Source of the DNA: Gemmatimonadota bacterium
Lineage (GTDB): Bacteria > JAAXHH01
Length of the DNA: 64,000 nucleotides
Assembly (NCBI GenBank): GCA_009838645.1
Contig: VXRC01000039.1
Location: 1 to 64,000, forward strand
Direction of reading: 5' to 3'
Every line of letters starts with the position of its first letter. Position 1 is the first letter of the stretch. Made by a program: the position numbers and the translations under genes. Shown here in pieces: positions 17,970 to 25,958 of this stretch. The notes under the pieces were generated by a model, which worked only from the letters and a program-made list of their open reading frames with translations, was not told where the DNA came from and did no database searches.

Positions 17970-19169
17970 ATGGCGGTGACGGATCCAATGGCGGTGGCGG
18001 GTTATTTCGACCAGTTATCCGGCTTCGGCGCGGACATGCTGCTCGGGGCGCTGATCGACGCGGGTTCGGACCGCGAGGAGATCGAAGCGGCCTTGAAACG
18101 CCACCATGGCGTGGACTGCGAGATCAACGTCACCAGGGAGCGGGGCGGCGGGACGCAGGTGACGTACGCCTCCCTGTCCTGCGTCGAGGCGACCGTTCCC
18201 GAAACCTACCGGGCCATCCCGGATGGGGGAGCGGGCACGCCGGCCGGCACGCTCTTAGGCCGTGTAACGGGCCACCTCGAGCAGAAGGTAAACGAACTCT
18301 GGGGGGCACAGGACCAGGCGCCGGACCTCACACCGGGCCACGCGCCGCCGGTGGAAACACTGGGCGGCCGCCACGCGGCAGTGCGCATCCTCGTCCTCTG
18401 CAACGCCCTGCATCTTCTCGGGATCGATGCCCTCTACCACGAGGCGCTGCCCTTCGCCGCGGGCATCGATGCCACGCCTCCCCTGCTCGCCGCCCTGATG
18501 CGGGGCGTAACCGTACGGCCCGTCGACCACGCACCCGTCGACCTGGCGGGATGCGCCGTGCTGACCGCGCTTTCCGCGGGATCGATGCACGGGTCCGGCT
18601 TTACGCTGCGGTCGGTGGGCTGTGGGGGCAACGACACCGACCGTGGTGATGGAAACAGGGTACGGCTCTGCCTGGGGGAAGTCGCCCACATGGAGGGTAT
18701 TGCCCAGGCCATCGACCGTGAGACCGTGCAGGTCCTGGAAACGCAGATCGACGATATGAATCCGCAGTTCTACGGCCATGTCCTGGACCTGCTGCTCGAT
18801 GCCGGCGCACTGGACGCCTTTCTCACGCCCGTAATCATGAAAAAAAGCAGGCCGGGCGTGCTTCTAACCGTGCTGGCGCCAATCGCCCAGGCCGGCAGGC
18901 TGACCGAGTTGATTCTCAAGGAAACGACAACCATCGGTCTCAGAAGCTACCCCGTCACCCGGAGCGTGCTACCCCGTCGCGAGGCCAGGGCGGAGACCCC
19001 CTTCGGCGCGATTCGGATTAAAGTCGTTCGGCAGGGGAACGCCACACGGTACACCCCCGAATACGAGGACTGTCATCAAGCCGCGCTGAAGGGGGGTATC
19101 CCCCTCGCCGAGGTGTACGCGGCCGTCCACGAGGCCGCCGGCCGCATGGACCTGGACAGTCTGCTGTGA
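17970..19169 (+). CDS. larC: Nickel insertion protein LarC (CTP-dependent cyclometallase)
   Basis: LarC inserts nickel into the bis-thiolated pyridinium intermediate to complete the nickel-pincer cofactor. It has 399 residues, the family's usual size. The N-terminal block FDQLSGFGADMLLGALIDAG corresponds to the family's GISGDM region but reads SGFGADM, so it is somewhat diverged. Later segments VQVLETQIDDMNPQFYGHVL and LDAFLTPVIMKKSRPG, and the R-x-E pattern in VTRSVLPRREARAETPFGAIR, are typical. The histidine-rich mid-region of many LarC proteins is not seen. The ATG at 17970 is preceded by AGGACGGTGGGG. Its stop overlaps the start of the fused ECF ATPase (GTGA). Confidence 0.9.
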   Translation: MAVTDPMAVAGYFDQLSGFGADMLLGALIDAGSDREEIEAALKRHHGVDCEINVTRERGGGTQVTYASLSCVEATVPETYRAIPDGGAGTPAGTLLGRVTGHLEQKVNELWGAQDQAPDLTPGHAPPVETLGGRHAAVRILVLCNALHLLGIDALYHEALPFAAGIDATPPLLAALMRGVTVRPVDHAPVDLAGCAVLTALSAGSMHGSGFTLRSVGCGGNDTDRGDGNRVRLCLGEVAHMEGIAQAIDRETVQVLETQIDDMNPQFYGHVLDLLLDAGALDAFLTPVIMKKSRPGVLLTVLAPIAQAGRLTELILKETTTIGLRSYPVTRSVLPRREARAETPFGAIRIKVVRQGNATRYTPEYEDCHQAALKGGIPLAEVYAAVHEAAGRMDLDSLL

Positions 19170-20965
19170 TCGTCGCCGAAGATGTATCCTTCAGCTACCA
19201 TCTCCCGTCGGGGAACGAGGTTCCGACGCTGAAGGGCTTGTCCCTGGAGATCAGCGATTCCGGAAGTCTGGCCGTGATCGGACCCAACGGTTCGGGCAAG
19301 AGCACGCTCGCCCGTTGCCTGAACGGATTGATCGTGCCCCGGTCCGGCCGGATCCTGGTGGACGGCCTGGACACGGCGGATCCGGAGAACAAGTGGCCGG
19401 TCCATCAACGGGCCGGCATGATATTCCAGAACCCGGACAATCAACTGGTCTCCACCACGGTGGAACGGGAAGTGGCCTTTGGACTGGAAAACATCGGCCT
19501 GCCTTCCCCGGAGATCCACGACCGCGTCGCGTGGGCCCTCAACCGGTTCAACCTGGAAAAGTACCGCCATTACCCTCCCCACCGGCTTTCCGGCGGCGAG
19601 AAGCAGCGCCTGGCCATCGCCGCCGTGGCGTCCATGCGTCCCCGCTACCTCATTTGCGACGAGCCCACCTCGTCGCTGGACCCGGGAGACCGGCGGGACA
19701 TACTCGGCCTGCTCCTGTCGATCGTGGACGAATACCGGTTGAGCGTGGTCTTCATTACGCAGTCGCCCGAGGAAGCCGTCCGGATGGACCGCATCGCGCT
19801 GGTGGTGGACGGGGACGTCGCCGCCGAGGGAACGCCGGAGGAGGTATACCGGGAATCCGGCCGGCTCGCGGCGCACGGGCTCGACGCGCCGCTGGCCACA
19901 CGGCTGGCGGACGCCCTGCGCACGCGCGGCGTCGCGGTGCCGGCCGGCATCGTCCATCCGAAGCCCCTGGTACAGTGGCTGGCCGACAGGGCATCCGAGT
20001 CACCCAGCGCGCCCGAGTCGCCCAGAGCATCCGAGTCACCCAGCGCGCCCGTGTCACCAACCACGCCGCCCATTATCGCTTTCGACCGGGTGTGCCATAC
20101 CTACTCCCCCGGCACTTCCCTGGAGATCCCCGCCCTGCGCGATGTGAGCACCCTGGTGTTCCCCGGGGAATGCGTCGCGCTGACCGGGCCGAACGGTTCA
20201 GGAAAGTCCACGATGATTCAGCATCTCAATAGTTTGCTGAAGGCGGATTCGGGCACGGTTCGGGTCGAGGGGGCGGATGTATCGTCCCCGGAGACCGACT
20301 TGCGGAAGCTGCGTCAGAAAGTGGGACTGGTCTTTCAGTTCCCCGAGGCCCAGTTGTTCGAGGAAACCGTATTCGACGACGTGGCCTTCGGTCCCCGGCA
20401 AACGGGCGTTGCAGCATCGGAAATTACGGAAATGGTCAACCGGGCGCTCGAGCGGGTCGGCCTGGATCCCGGCCGTTTCTCACACCGGCATCCCCTGTCG
20501 CTGAGCGGCGGGGAAAAACGCCGGGCCGCAATTGCCGGGATCCTGGCCATGGAGCCTTCCGTCCTCGCACTCGACGAGCCTACGTCCGGACTCGATCCGC
20601 AGAGCGTACGGCAAGTAGAGGCGATTTTCAGGGGCTGCAAGGCAAAAGGGACGACCCTTTTCCTGATCACCCATGACATGGACCTGATCTCCCGCCTGGC
20701 GGACCGGATCCTGGTCATGGAAAACGGCGGCATCGCGGCGGATACCACGCCGGTCCACCTGTTCGGGCGGCAGCACGGCGTCGACGCGCGGCCGCGGGGA
20801 CGGCCCGGACGACCCGGGCTGTGCGACCTGCTGGCCGCCGTCTGCGAAGCCGGGATCCCCGTCGATCCCGCCTGTTTCGACCTGGAAGAAGCCGCGGACA
20901 TGATCCGCGCGTGCGTATTCGACGACAACCATCACGCCAGCCCCGGGGAAAGCCATCCATGCTAG
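19166..20965 (+). CDS. Fused two-headed ECF transporter ATPase (EcfA-EcfA)
   Basis: A 599-residue protein with two complete ABC ATPase domains, normally two separate subunits (EcfA1 and EcfA2 or a CbiO pair). Half 1 has Walker A GPNGSGKST (39-47), LSGGE (141-145) and Walker B YLICDEPTS (D165, E166). Its H-loop reads ITQSPEEA, with Gln199 in place of the catalytic His. Half 2 has Walker A GPNGSGKST, LSLSGGEKRR, VLALDEPTSGLD and a normal ITHDMD H-loop. The halves are joined by a Ser/Pro/Glu linker encoded by 18-bp tandem repeats. The GTG start overlaps the larC stop. No EcfT or S component adjoins; coupling with larBC suggests nickel uptake, but this is inference. Confidence 0.9.
   Translation: MIVAEDVSFSYHLPSGNEVPTLKGLSLEISDSGSLAVIGPNGSGKSTLARCLNGLIVPRSGRILVDGLDTADPENKWPVHQRAGMIFQNPDNQLVSTTVEREVAFGLENIGLPSPEIHDRVAWALNRFNLEKYRHYPPHRLSGGEKQRLAIAAVASMRPRYLICDEPTSSLDPGDRRDILGLLLSIVDEYRLSVVFITQSPEEAVRMDRIALVVDGDVAAEGTPEEVYRESGRLAAHGLDAPLATRLADALRTRGVAVPAGIVHPKPLVQWLADRASESPSAPESPRASESPSAPVSPTTPPIIAFDRVCHTYSPGTSLEIPALRDVSTLVFPGECVALTGPNGSGKSTMIQHLNSLLKADSGTVRVEGADVSSPETDLRKLRQKVGLVFQFPEAQLFEETVFDDVAFGPRQTGVAASEITEMVNRALERVGLDPGRFSHRHPLSLSGGEKRRAAIAGILAMEPSVLALDEPTSGLDPQSVRQVEAIFRGCKAKGTTLFLITHDMDLISRLADRILVMENGGIAADTTPVHLFGRQHGVDARPRGRPGRPGLCDLLAAVCEAGIPVDPACFDLEEAADMIRACVFDDNHHASPGESHPC
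19991..20062. repeat. 18-bp tandem repeat encoding the ECF ATPase linker
   Basis: Four 18-bp units, alternately beginning GCATCCGAG and GCGCCCGAG, encode a Ser-Pro-Ala-Glu linker between the two ATPase domains. Units 1 and 3 are identical, so the repeat has a 36-bp higher-order period. It keeps the reading frame. Confidence 0.85.
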
Positions 20966-21852
20966 TCGACATCCATACCAACCTGATGTGGTACCCTGAC
21001 CATATGTCCGATGAGTTCGTGGAATTCGCCTACGCCGCCAAGAAGGCCAAGATGCGGCTGTCCGAGGACGTGTACTACGCCGGCCACGAGGACCGGTACA
21101 AGAATGCCTTCGATTCCACGCCCGAAACGCTGCTGAAGGCGACCGAAGACTGCGACAGGGTGGTAGTGTTCGGTCTGAAAGCGCCCTACTGCGGGGTGGA
21201 CGTGCCCCAGGAACTCGTCGCCGGCTTCGTGGCGGAACACGCGGACCGGTTCATCGGATGGTGTTCCGTCGACCCGAACGACGAAGACGCCGTCGAACAA
21301 CTCGAATACAACGTCGACGTGCTCGGTCTGCGCGGACTGAAGGTCGCGCCGATCTACCAGCACTTCGATCCGCAGGACCCGGCCCATCTTCCCCTGTTCA
21401 AGAAGGCGGAAGCGCTGGACATCCCCGTGATCTGGCACCAGGGCACTTCCTTCGTGCGGCCGGGCCCGCTCAAGTGGGCCAATCCGATACAACTGGAGGA
21501 CATCGCGGTGGCCTGCCCGGACCTCCGGATGATGATCGCCCACATGGGGCATCCGTGGGAGGACGAATGCGTGGTGCTGATCCGGAAGCATCCGAATCTC
21601 TACGCGGACATATCGGCCCTGCACTACCGTCCGCTTCGCCATTACATGGCTTTCATGTCCGCCCTGGAGTACGGCGTGGAGCACAAGCTGATCTTCGGTT
21701 CCGACTTTCCCTCCGCCACGCCGGCGCAGGTCATAGCCGGCCAGTGGAAGGTAAACGACGTCGTACGGAATACGTCCCTGCCCGTATTTCCGGAAGAGGC
21801 CATCCACAACATGATCTATGAAAACTGGAAACCGTTTCTCGGGGAGCCATAA
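20959..21852 (+). CDS. Amidohydrolase-2 family protein (ACMSD/TIM-barrel type)
   Basis: A 297-residue TIM-barrel hydrolase or decarboxylase of the amidohydrolase_2 group. It begins MLVDIHTNLMWYPDH; the usual HxH metal motif reads H-T-N here, so one metal ligand is altered. Later conserved parts are present: FIGWCSVDPNDEDAVEQLE, then LRGLKVAPIYQHFDP, VIWHQGTS, MMIAHMGHPWED and the catalytic Asp in IFGSDFPSATPAQ. The ATG at 20959 overlaps the end of the ECF ATPase gene by 7 bp and has GGGGAAAG upstream. It is the last gene of the rightward run that starts with the dipeptidase. Substrate unknown. Confidence 0.85.
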   Translation: MLVDIHTNLMWYPDHMSDEFVEFAYAAKKAKMRLSEDVYYAGHEDRYKNAFDSTPETLLKATEDCDRVVVFGLKAPYCGVDVPQELVAGFVAEHADRFIGWCSVDPNDEDAVEQLEYNVDVLGLRGLKVAPIYQHFDPQDPAHLPLFKKAEALDIPVIWHQGTSFVRPGPLKWANPIQLEDIAVACPDLRMMIAHMGHPWEDECVVLIRKHPNLYADISALHYRPLRHYMAFMSALEYGVEHKLIFGSDFPSATPAQVIAGQWKVNDVVRNTSLPVFPEEAIHNMIYENWKPFLGEP

Positions 21853-21884
21853 AAAAACAGGGGCGACCTGATTGGCCGCCCCTG
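21851..21884 (-). terminator. Rho-independent terminator of the tol-pal locus
   Basis: On the minus strand an 8-bp perfect stem CAGGGGCG/CGCCCCTG with an 11-base loop is followed by seven Ts (21851-21857). It lies 32 bp past the stop of the last pal gene and ends against the amidohydrolase stop codon. Confidence 0.88.
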
Positions 21885-21915
21885 CCTGTAACGTTACGGG
21901 TGATGCGGGGAAAAC

Positions 21916-22569
21916 CTACTGGCGCTTCAACTCCACGCGCCGGTTCTGCGCCAGGGCGCTCTCGTCGCTGCCCATGACCGCCTGCCGCTCTTCACCCAAA
22001 CTGACGGTTTCGATGCGGTCTTCCGCCACGCCGGCATTCACGAGGTACGCCTTGACCGCCTGTGCGCGCCGTTCACCCAGCGCCAGGTTGTATTCGATCG
22101 TGCCCCGTACATCGGTGTGGCCCTCGACCACCACCCTGTCTTCGGGCTGGTATTCTTGCAGCTTGCGGACGTTTTCGTCCATGACCGAACGCTGGTCCTC
22201 CCGGACGTCCGACCGGTCGTAATTGAAGTAGATGGTGGCCAGGGACATCATCTCCTGGTGCAGGGCTTCGGCCTCGGCGGCCCTTCGGGCTTCCTCTTCG
22301 GCCATGCGCCGGGCTTCCGCCTCGACCGCCAGACGGGCTTCCTCCTCGGCTATGCGCCGGGCTTCCGCCTCGGCCGCCAGGCGGGCTTCCTCTTCAGCTT
22401 GTACTGCCCTGATCGAATCCGCGATCGCCTGTTGACGCGCCGCCTCCATCGCGGCCAGTTCCTCCGCGGAAGGTCCCCGGGTAACGGCGCAGCAGGCGCC
22501 CATCCACACGGGCGCGGCAACCAGCACACAGAGCGCCAGGGCCGATGCCGTATTGCTCCATCGCTTCAT
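21916..22569 (-). CDS. Pal-like OmpA-domain lipoprotein, diverged second copy
   Basis: A 217-residue protein: signal sequence ending near WMGACCA, an Ala/Glu/Arg helical region (residues about 36-108) and an OmpA-type peptidoglycan-binding domain (about 113-217). The domain has IYFNYDRSDV, EGHTDVRGTIEYN and NRRVELK. The canonical Pal motif GHCDERGT is changed to GHTDVRGT, so this looks like the diverged paralogue of its upstream neighbour. The helix is made of EEEARLAAEAEARR-type units resembling the TolA stalk. The ATG at 22569 has AAAGGAG about 6 bp upstream. It has its own strong promoter and terminator, so it can be expressed apart from the rest of the tol genes. Confidence 0.9.
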   Translation of the reverse strand: MKRWSNTASALALCVLVAAPVWMGACCAVTRGPSAEELAAMEAARQQAIADSIRAVQAEEEARLAAEAEARRIAEEEARLAVEAEARRMAEEEARRAAEAEALHQEMMSLATIYFNYDRSDVREDQRSVMDENVRKLQEYQPEDRVVVEGHTDVRGTIEYNLALGERRAQAVKAYLVNAGVAEDRIETVSLGEERQAVMGSDESALAQNRRVELKRQ

Positions 22570-22630
22570 GCAGAACTCCTTTCCCACTAAGTTGGCGTTT
22601 CTTCCAGTATTTATCCGGAGGGTCTGGCCC

Positions 22631-22667
22631 TTTTCCGCTTAACATCTGTTCCATCCTGAGCGGAAAA
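22631..22667. repeat. 9-bp inverted repeat at the transcription start of the second pal gene
   Basis: TTTTCCGCT (22631-22639) and its exact complement AGCGGAAAA (22659-22667) flank a 19-bp spacer immediately downstream of the -10 box. It could be an operator or a 5' leader stem-loop. Confidence 0.5.
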
Positions 22668-22695
22668 GTATATGTATTTCTGCTCCATCTTTCAA
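22667..22695 (-). promoter_or_regulatory. Strong sigma-70 promoter of the second pal gene
   Basis: On the minus strand TTGAAA (22690-22695) and TATACT (22667-22672) are separated by 17 bp, each matching 5 of 6 consensus bases. The predicted leader is about 90 nt and includes the inverted repeat 22631-22667. Confidence 0.7.
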
Positions 22696-22775
22696 TGTTT
22701 TTTTACAATACGCCGGTCTGTCCCATGCATCCACGTGACTTATTAAAACGGGAAACTGTTTCCCGGGGACAGACG

Positions 22776-22802
22776 AAAAAGGGGCGACCATAGGGCCGCC
22801 CC
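22776..22802 (-). terminator. Terminator of the first pal gene
   Basis: On the minus strand the stem GGGGCG/CGCCCC is followed by five Ts (22776-22780). Its stem sequence is closely similar to the terminator after the second pal gene, so the duplication seems to have included gene plus terminator. Confidence 0.75.
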
Positions 22803-22836
22803 AGTCCTGCTTCGGTACGGGTGAAACCTATAACGC

Positions 22837-23478
22837 TTACTTGCGCTTCAACTCGGCGCGCCGGTTCTGCGACCAGGCGCTTTCGTCGCCGCCCATGACC
22901 GCCGGCTGCTCTTCACCGTAACTTACGGTCTCGATGCGGCCATCCTCCACGCCGGCATCCGTGAGGTACGTCTTGACCGCCTGGGCACGCTGCTCTCCCA
23001 GCGCCAGGTTGTATTCGATCGTACCCCGTTCATCGCAGTGGCCCTCGACCACCACCATGTCTTCGGGCTGGTACTCCCGCAATTTGCGGGCGTTCTCGTC
23101 CAGGGCCGAACGCTGGTCTTCCCGGATGTTCGACATGTCGTAATCGAAGTAGATGGTGGACAGGGACATCATCTCCTGGTGCCGGGCTTCGGCAGCCCTG
23201 CGGGCTTCCTCTTCGGCCGCGAGACGGGCTGCTTCCTCGGCCGCGAGACGGGCTTCTTCCTCGGCCATGCGCCGGGCTTCTTCCTCGGCCGCGAGACGGG
23301 CTTCCTCTTCAGCGCGTACCGCTCTGAGTGAATCCGCTATGGCCTGTTGACGCGCGGCTTCCATCGCGGCCAGTTCCTCCGCGGAAGGGCCCCTGGCACA
23401 AGCGGCACCCATCCACGCGGGAGCGGTGACCATCACACAGAGCGCCAGGATCGAATACGTGCTACGCCATCTTTTCAT
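22837..23478 (-). CDS. pal: Peptidoglycan-associated lipoprotein Pal, with TolA-like helix
   Basis: Pal anchors the outer membrane to peptidoglycan and receives TolB in the Tol system. The 213-residue precursor has a lipobox-like GAAC with Cys28 and a helical stretch of EEEARxAA units (about 55-100). Its OmpA domain carries the canonical Pal motif EGHCDERGTIEYN and QNRRAELK. E. coli Pal has no such long charged helix, so the anchor here is extended. The ATG at 23478 has AAAGGAG upstream. It is about 70% similar by eye to the next gene, showing tandem duplication. It is separated from cpoB by 165 bp. Confidence 0.93.
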   Translation of the reverse strand: MKRWRSTYSILALCVMVTAPAWMGAACARGPSAEELAAMEAARQQAIADSLRAVRAEEEARLAAEEEARRMAEEEARLAAEEAARLAAEEEARRAAEARHQEMMSLSTIYFDYDMSNIREDQRSALDENARKLREYQPEDMVVVEGHCDERGTIEYNLALGEQRAQAVKTYLTDAGVEDGRIETVSYGEEQPAVMGGDESAWSQNRRAELKRK

Positions 23479-23643
23479 TACAGCACTCCTTTCACATGGG
23501 TGCGTTACTCATCCATCACTGAGTGACAGGTATATGGACACATGCTCGACTTCACCGTATTTTTGCGATGCGTGGATCAAACGGCACATCCACAGTTAAA
23601 ATCCCCATTTGTTTGTGAAAGTAAAGCGAAAAGTCCGTCCTTC

Positions 23644-24447
23644 TCAGTCTTCCGGCATCAGATCCAGTCTCATCCTCGCGAGCTGGGCCTCCTCCGCATC
23701 GGGAAATTCACCGATTACCCGTTCCAGGTAGGACCGCGCCTCGGACGGTTCCTTCCGGGCCACCTTGATGAAGGCGATTTTCAACAGGGTGGCCGGCACC
23801 TTGTTCCCATCCGGATACGTGTCCAACAGCATCTCGTAGGCATCGAGCGCCTGGGTGTACAGGCTCTGGGTATAGTAGCTGTCGCCGATATAGAACTGCG
23901 CGTCGTCGGCCAGGTCCGAATCCGGGAAGTACTCGATGTACTGGGTAAACTGCCGGACCGCCACGTCGTAGCTGCCCCGCTGGTAATCCCTCAGCGCCAG
24001 GTCGTACAGTTCGCCCGGATCGTAGGACATGTTTTGTGCCGCGGACGTATCCGGACTCGCCGGCGCGCTCAGCTGGACCTGAAGGCTCTCCAGCCTGCGC
24101 ACCAGGGCCGAAAACTGGCGGTCGCTTTCCGTGATGCGCGTGGTAAGGATCTGCAACTGGCTTTCGAGGGCGCCGACCCGCTGCCCCATATCCGCCCGCA
24201 TGCGCAGCAACTCGTCCATCTGGTCCCGTACGAGGGCTTCCAGCCGCACGATGTCCACTTTCAGGGAGTCTATGTCCGCCTGAAGGGCGACCTCCTCGCG
24301 CAAGACCTGCATCTGTGCCCGCAGATGCGTCGTGTCGTTCTTCAGGTTGGTCAGGTCGGACTGGACGCCGCATGCGCCGGTAACGACCAGGACGAAAATT
24401 GCCGGCAGCAGGCACCGGCCTGGGGGTTTCAGGAACCTTTCCTTCAT
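23644..24447 (-). CDS. cpoB: Tol-Pal system TPR protein CpoB/YbgF (lipoprotein-like)
   Basis: CpoB links the Tol machine with peptidoglycan synthesis at division. The 267-residue protein has a signal sequence ending at VTGAC, a predicted coiled coil (about residues 30-120, with leucines in heptads), and C-terminal tetratricopeptide repeats (about 145-267). These include YDLALRDYQRGSYDVAVRQF and QFYIGDSYYTQ, the usual YbgF signature. The E. coli protein is soluble; the cysteine at residue 26 here suggests a lipid anchor. It sits between tolB and pal, the standard order. Confidence 0.92.
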   Translation of the reverse strand: MKERFLKPPGRCLLPAIFVLVVTGACGVQSDLTNLKNDTTHLRAQMQVLREEVALQADIDSLKVDIVRLEALVRDQMDELLRMRADMGQRVGALESQLQILTTRITESDRQFSALVRRLESLQVQLSAPASPDTSAAQNMSYDPGELYDLALRDYQRGSYDVAVRQFTQYIEYFPDSDLADDAQFYIGDSYYTQSLYTQALDAYEMLLDTYPDGNKVPATLLKIAFIKVARKEPSEARSYLERVIGEFPDAEEAQLARMRLDLMPED

Positions 24448-24469
24448 TTACGCTCGATCCGCTTCGATT

Positions 24470-25891
24470 TCATTCGGGCCTGGGTCCCCAGCCGGGTTGC
24501 CGGTTGTTGCCCTCCGTGATGACGGGATGGACGTCGGTTCCGTTCCAGGACATCCGGTAGATTTGGTACACACCGCTGCGGGCGCGGTCGGAACTGAAGA
24601 GAATATGCAGTCCGTCCGGGGACCAGGTCGGGTTCACGTTGTCTCCTTCCGGTCCGCGGACGCCCGTGAGTTTCACCAGGTTGCTGCCGTTGACGTCGCA
24701 GGTGTAGATATTGAATACCCGCCGGGATCCTCCCCGCCTCCCCTGCGCCAGATCACCGCCCACGAAGGCGATGCGGTCGCCCCGCGGGGACCACGCCGGC
24801 GATCCGTTGTAACCGCCCTCGAAGGTGATGCGATGATCGTTCGAGCCATCTATATTTATAACGTACAGGTGCTTCTGTGTCAATCGGTCCGACATGTAGA
24901 CCAACTGGTCGCCCCGCGGTGACCAGGATGGTGAAACGTTGATCCCGTAACCGGTCGCCAGCGGTACCAGACCGCTCCCGTCCAGCGTGCTGATGAACAG
25001 CCTGGAAATCCCCTCCGTGACCAGGCTCAGGACCAGGTGGCGCCCGTCCGGCGACCAACGCGGCGAAAGCACCGTTCTCCCCCTGAAAGCGACCTTGCTG
25101 GTCTCCCCGCTCTGCAGGTCGAGGATATACAGTTCGTGGGGGCCGTCCCGGTAGGACGTGTAGGCGATCCTGGTGCCGTCCGGCGACCAGTTCGGCGAAT
25201 ATTTCCGTGCGCCGTCCCGGGTCAGCTGGCGGACGTTGAAACCGTCGTAGTCCGAGATGTACAGTTCCGGGGCGCCGCTGCGCTGGGAAATAAAGACGAC
25301 GCGGGTCTGGGCGGTGCCCCGGTCCCCGGTCAGCTGGAACACGATATCGTCGGCCATGAGATGCACGATCCGCCTCAGGGTAAGGTCGAAGGCGGCGTAC
25401 CCCTTTTCCATGATCGTCCGCCGGGTGCCCAGGTCGGTAAGACGCACGGAGATTTCCACCCGGGATCCCGATACTTCGTACGTTCCCGACACCATGACCT
25501 GTACGGACAGCTTGCGAAGCAGCTCGAGGTCCACCTCTCCGGCGGCGTCCAGAAACACGTAGGTGGTGTCGCCGGCGCTGCCCGTCAGCACCGGGGCGCC
25601 ATCGTCCGATCCGGGCCGGGCCGGGATGGAAAGGTCCCGCACGGCGAATACGCCGGAGAACGACAGGTCGCGCATCAGCACCAGGTTGACGGTGTCCTGC
25701 ACGGCGGCGTCGAAGGCCGTTCCGTCCCTGGGGACAAAGGGCTTGAAGGCGATCGGGATGCGGGGGGAGACGCGGGCTTGCACGCTGAGATTGACCTCGT
25801 CCTGGCCCGACGCGGACCGCGCGCCGAGCAGGGACACGACGCAGGCCGCCAGCAGGATCCTCAACGTCCAGGCACTCCGCTGTTTTCTCAT
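24470..25891 (-). CDS. tolB: Tol-Pal system beta-propeller protein TolB
   Basis: TolB is a periplasmic protein with an N-terminal alpha/beta domain and a six-bladed propeller that cycles between Pal and TolA. The 473-residue precursor starts at the ATG at 25891 (GGAAGG 7 bp upstream), followed by a signal peptide. The N-domain contains VFAVRD and VMVSGTYEV. The propeller carries repeated PD40 motifs such as SPNWSPDGTRIAYTSYRDG, SPRWSPDGRHLVLS and NPTWSPDGLHILFSSDR. Length is slightly above the E. coli protein (430). It follows tolA by 67 bp. Confidence 0.95.
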   Translation of the reverse strand: MRKQRSAWTLRILLAACVVSLLGARSASGQDEVNLSVQARVSPRIPIAFKPFVPRDGTAFDAAVQDTVNLVLMRDLSFSGVFAVRDLSIPARPGSDDGAPVLTGSAGDTTYVFLDAAGEVDLELLRKLSVQVMVSGTYEVSGSRVEISVRLTDLGTRRTIMEKGYAAFDLTLRRIVHLMADDIVFQLTGDRGTAQTRVVFISQRSGAPELYISDYDGFNVRQLTRDGARKYSPNWSPDGTRIAYTSYRDGPHELYILDLQSGETSKVAFRGRTVLSPRWSPDGRHLVLSLVTEGISRLFISTLDGSGLVPLATGYGINVSPSWSPRGDQLVYMSDRLTQKHLYVINIDGSNDHRITFEGGYNGSPAWSPRGDRIAFVGGDLAQGRRGGSRRVFNIYTCDVNGSNLVKLTGVRGPEGDNVNPTWSPDGLHILFSSDRARSGVYQIYRMSWNGTDVHPVITEGNNRQPGWGPRPE

Positions 25892-25958
25892 TTCAGGCCT
25901 TCCGTGCTGTAATCCATTCATGGCAACAGGTTTGGTACCCCGTGCGTTCGTTGCTGCT

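Noticed and set aside
17970-19169. Frameshifted or split larC
   Set aside because: The N-terminal motif is diverged, but the frame is continuous, the length is normal and the C-terminal motifs are in phase.
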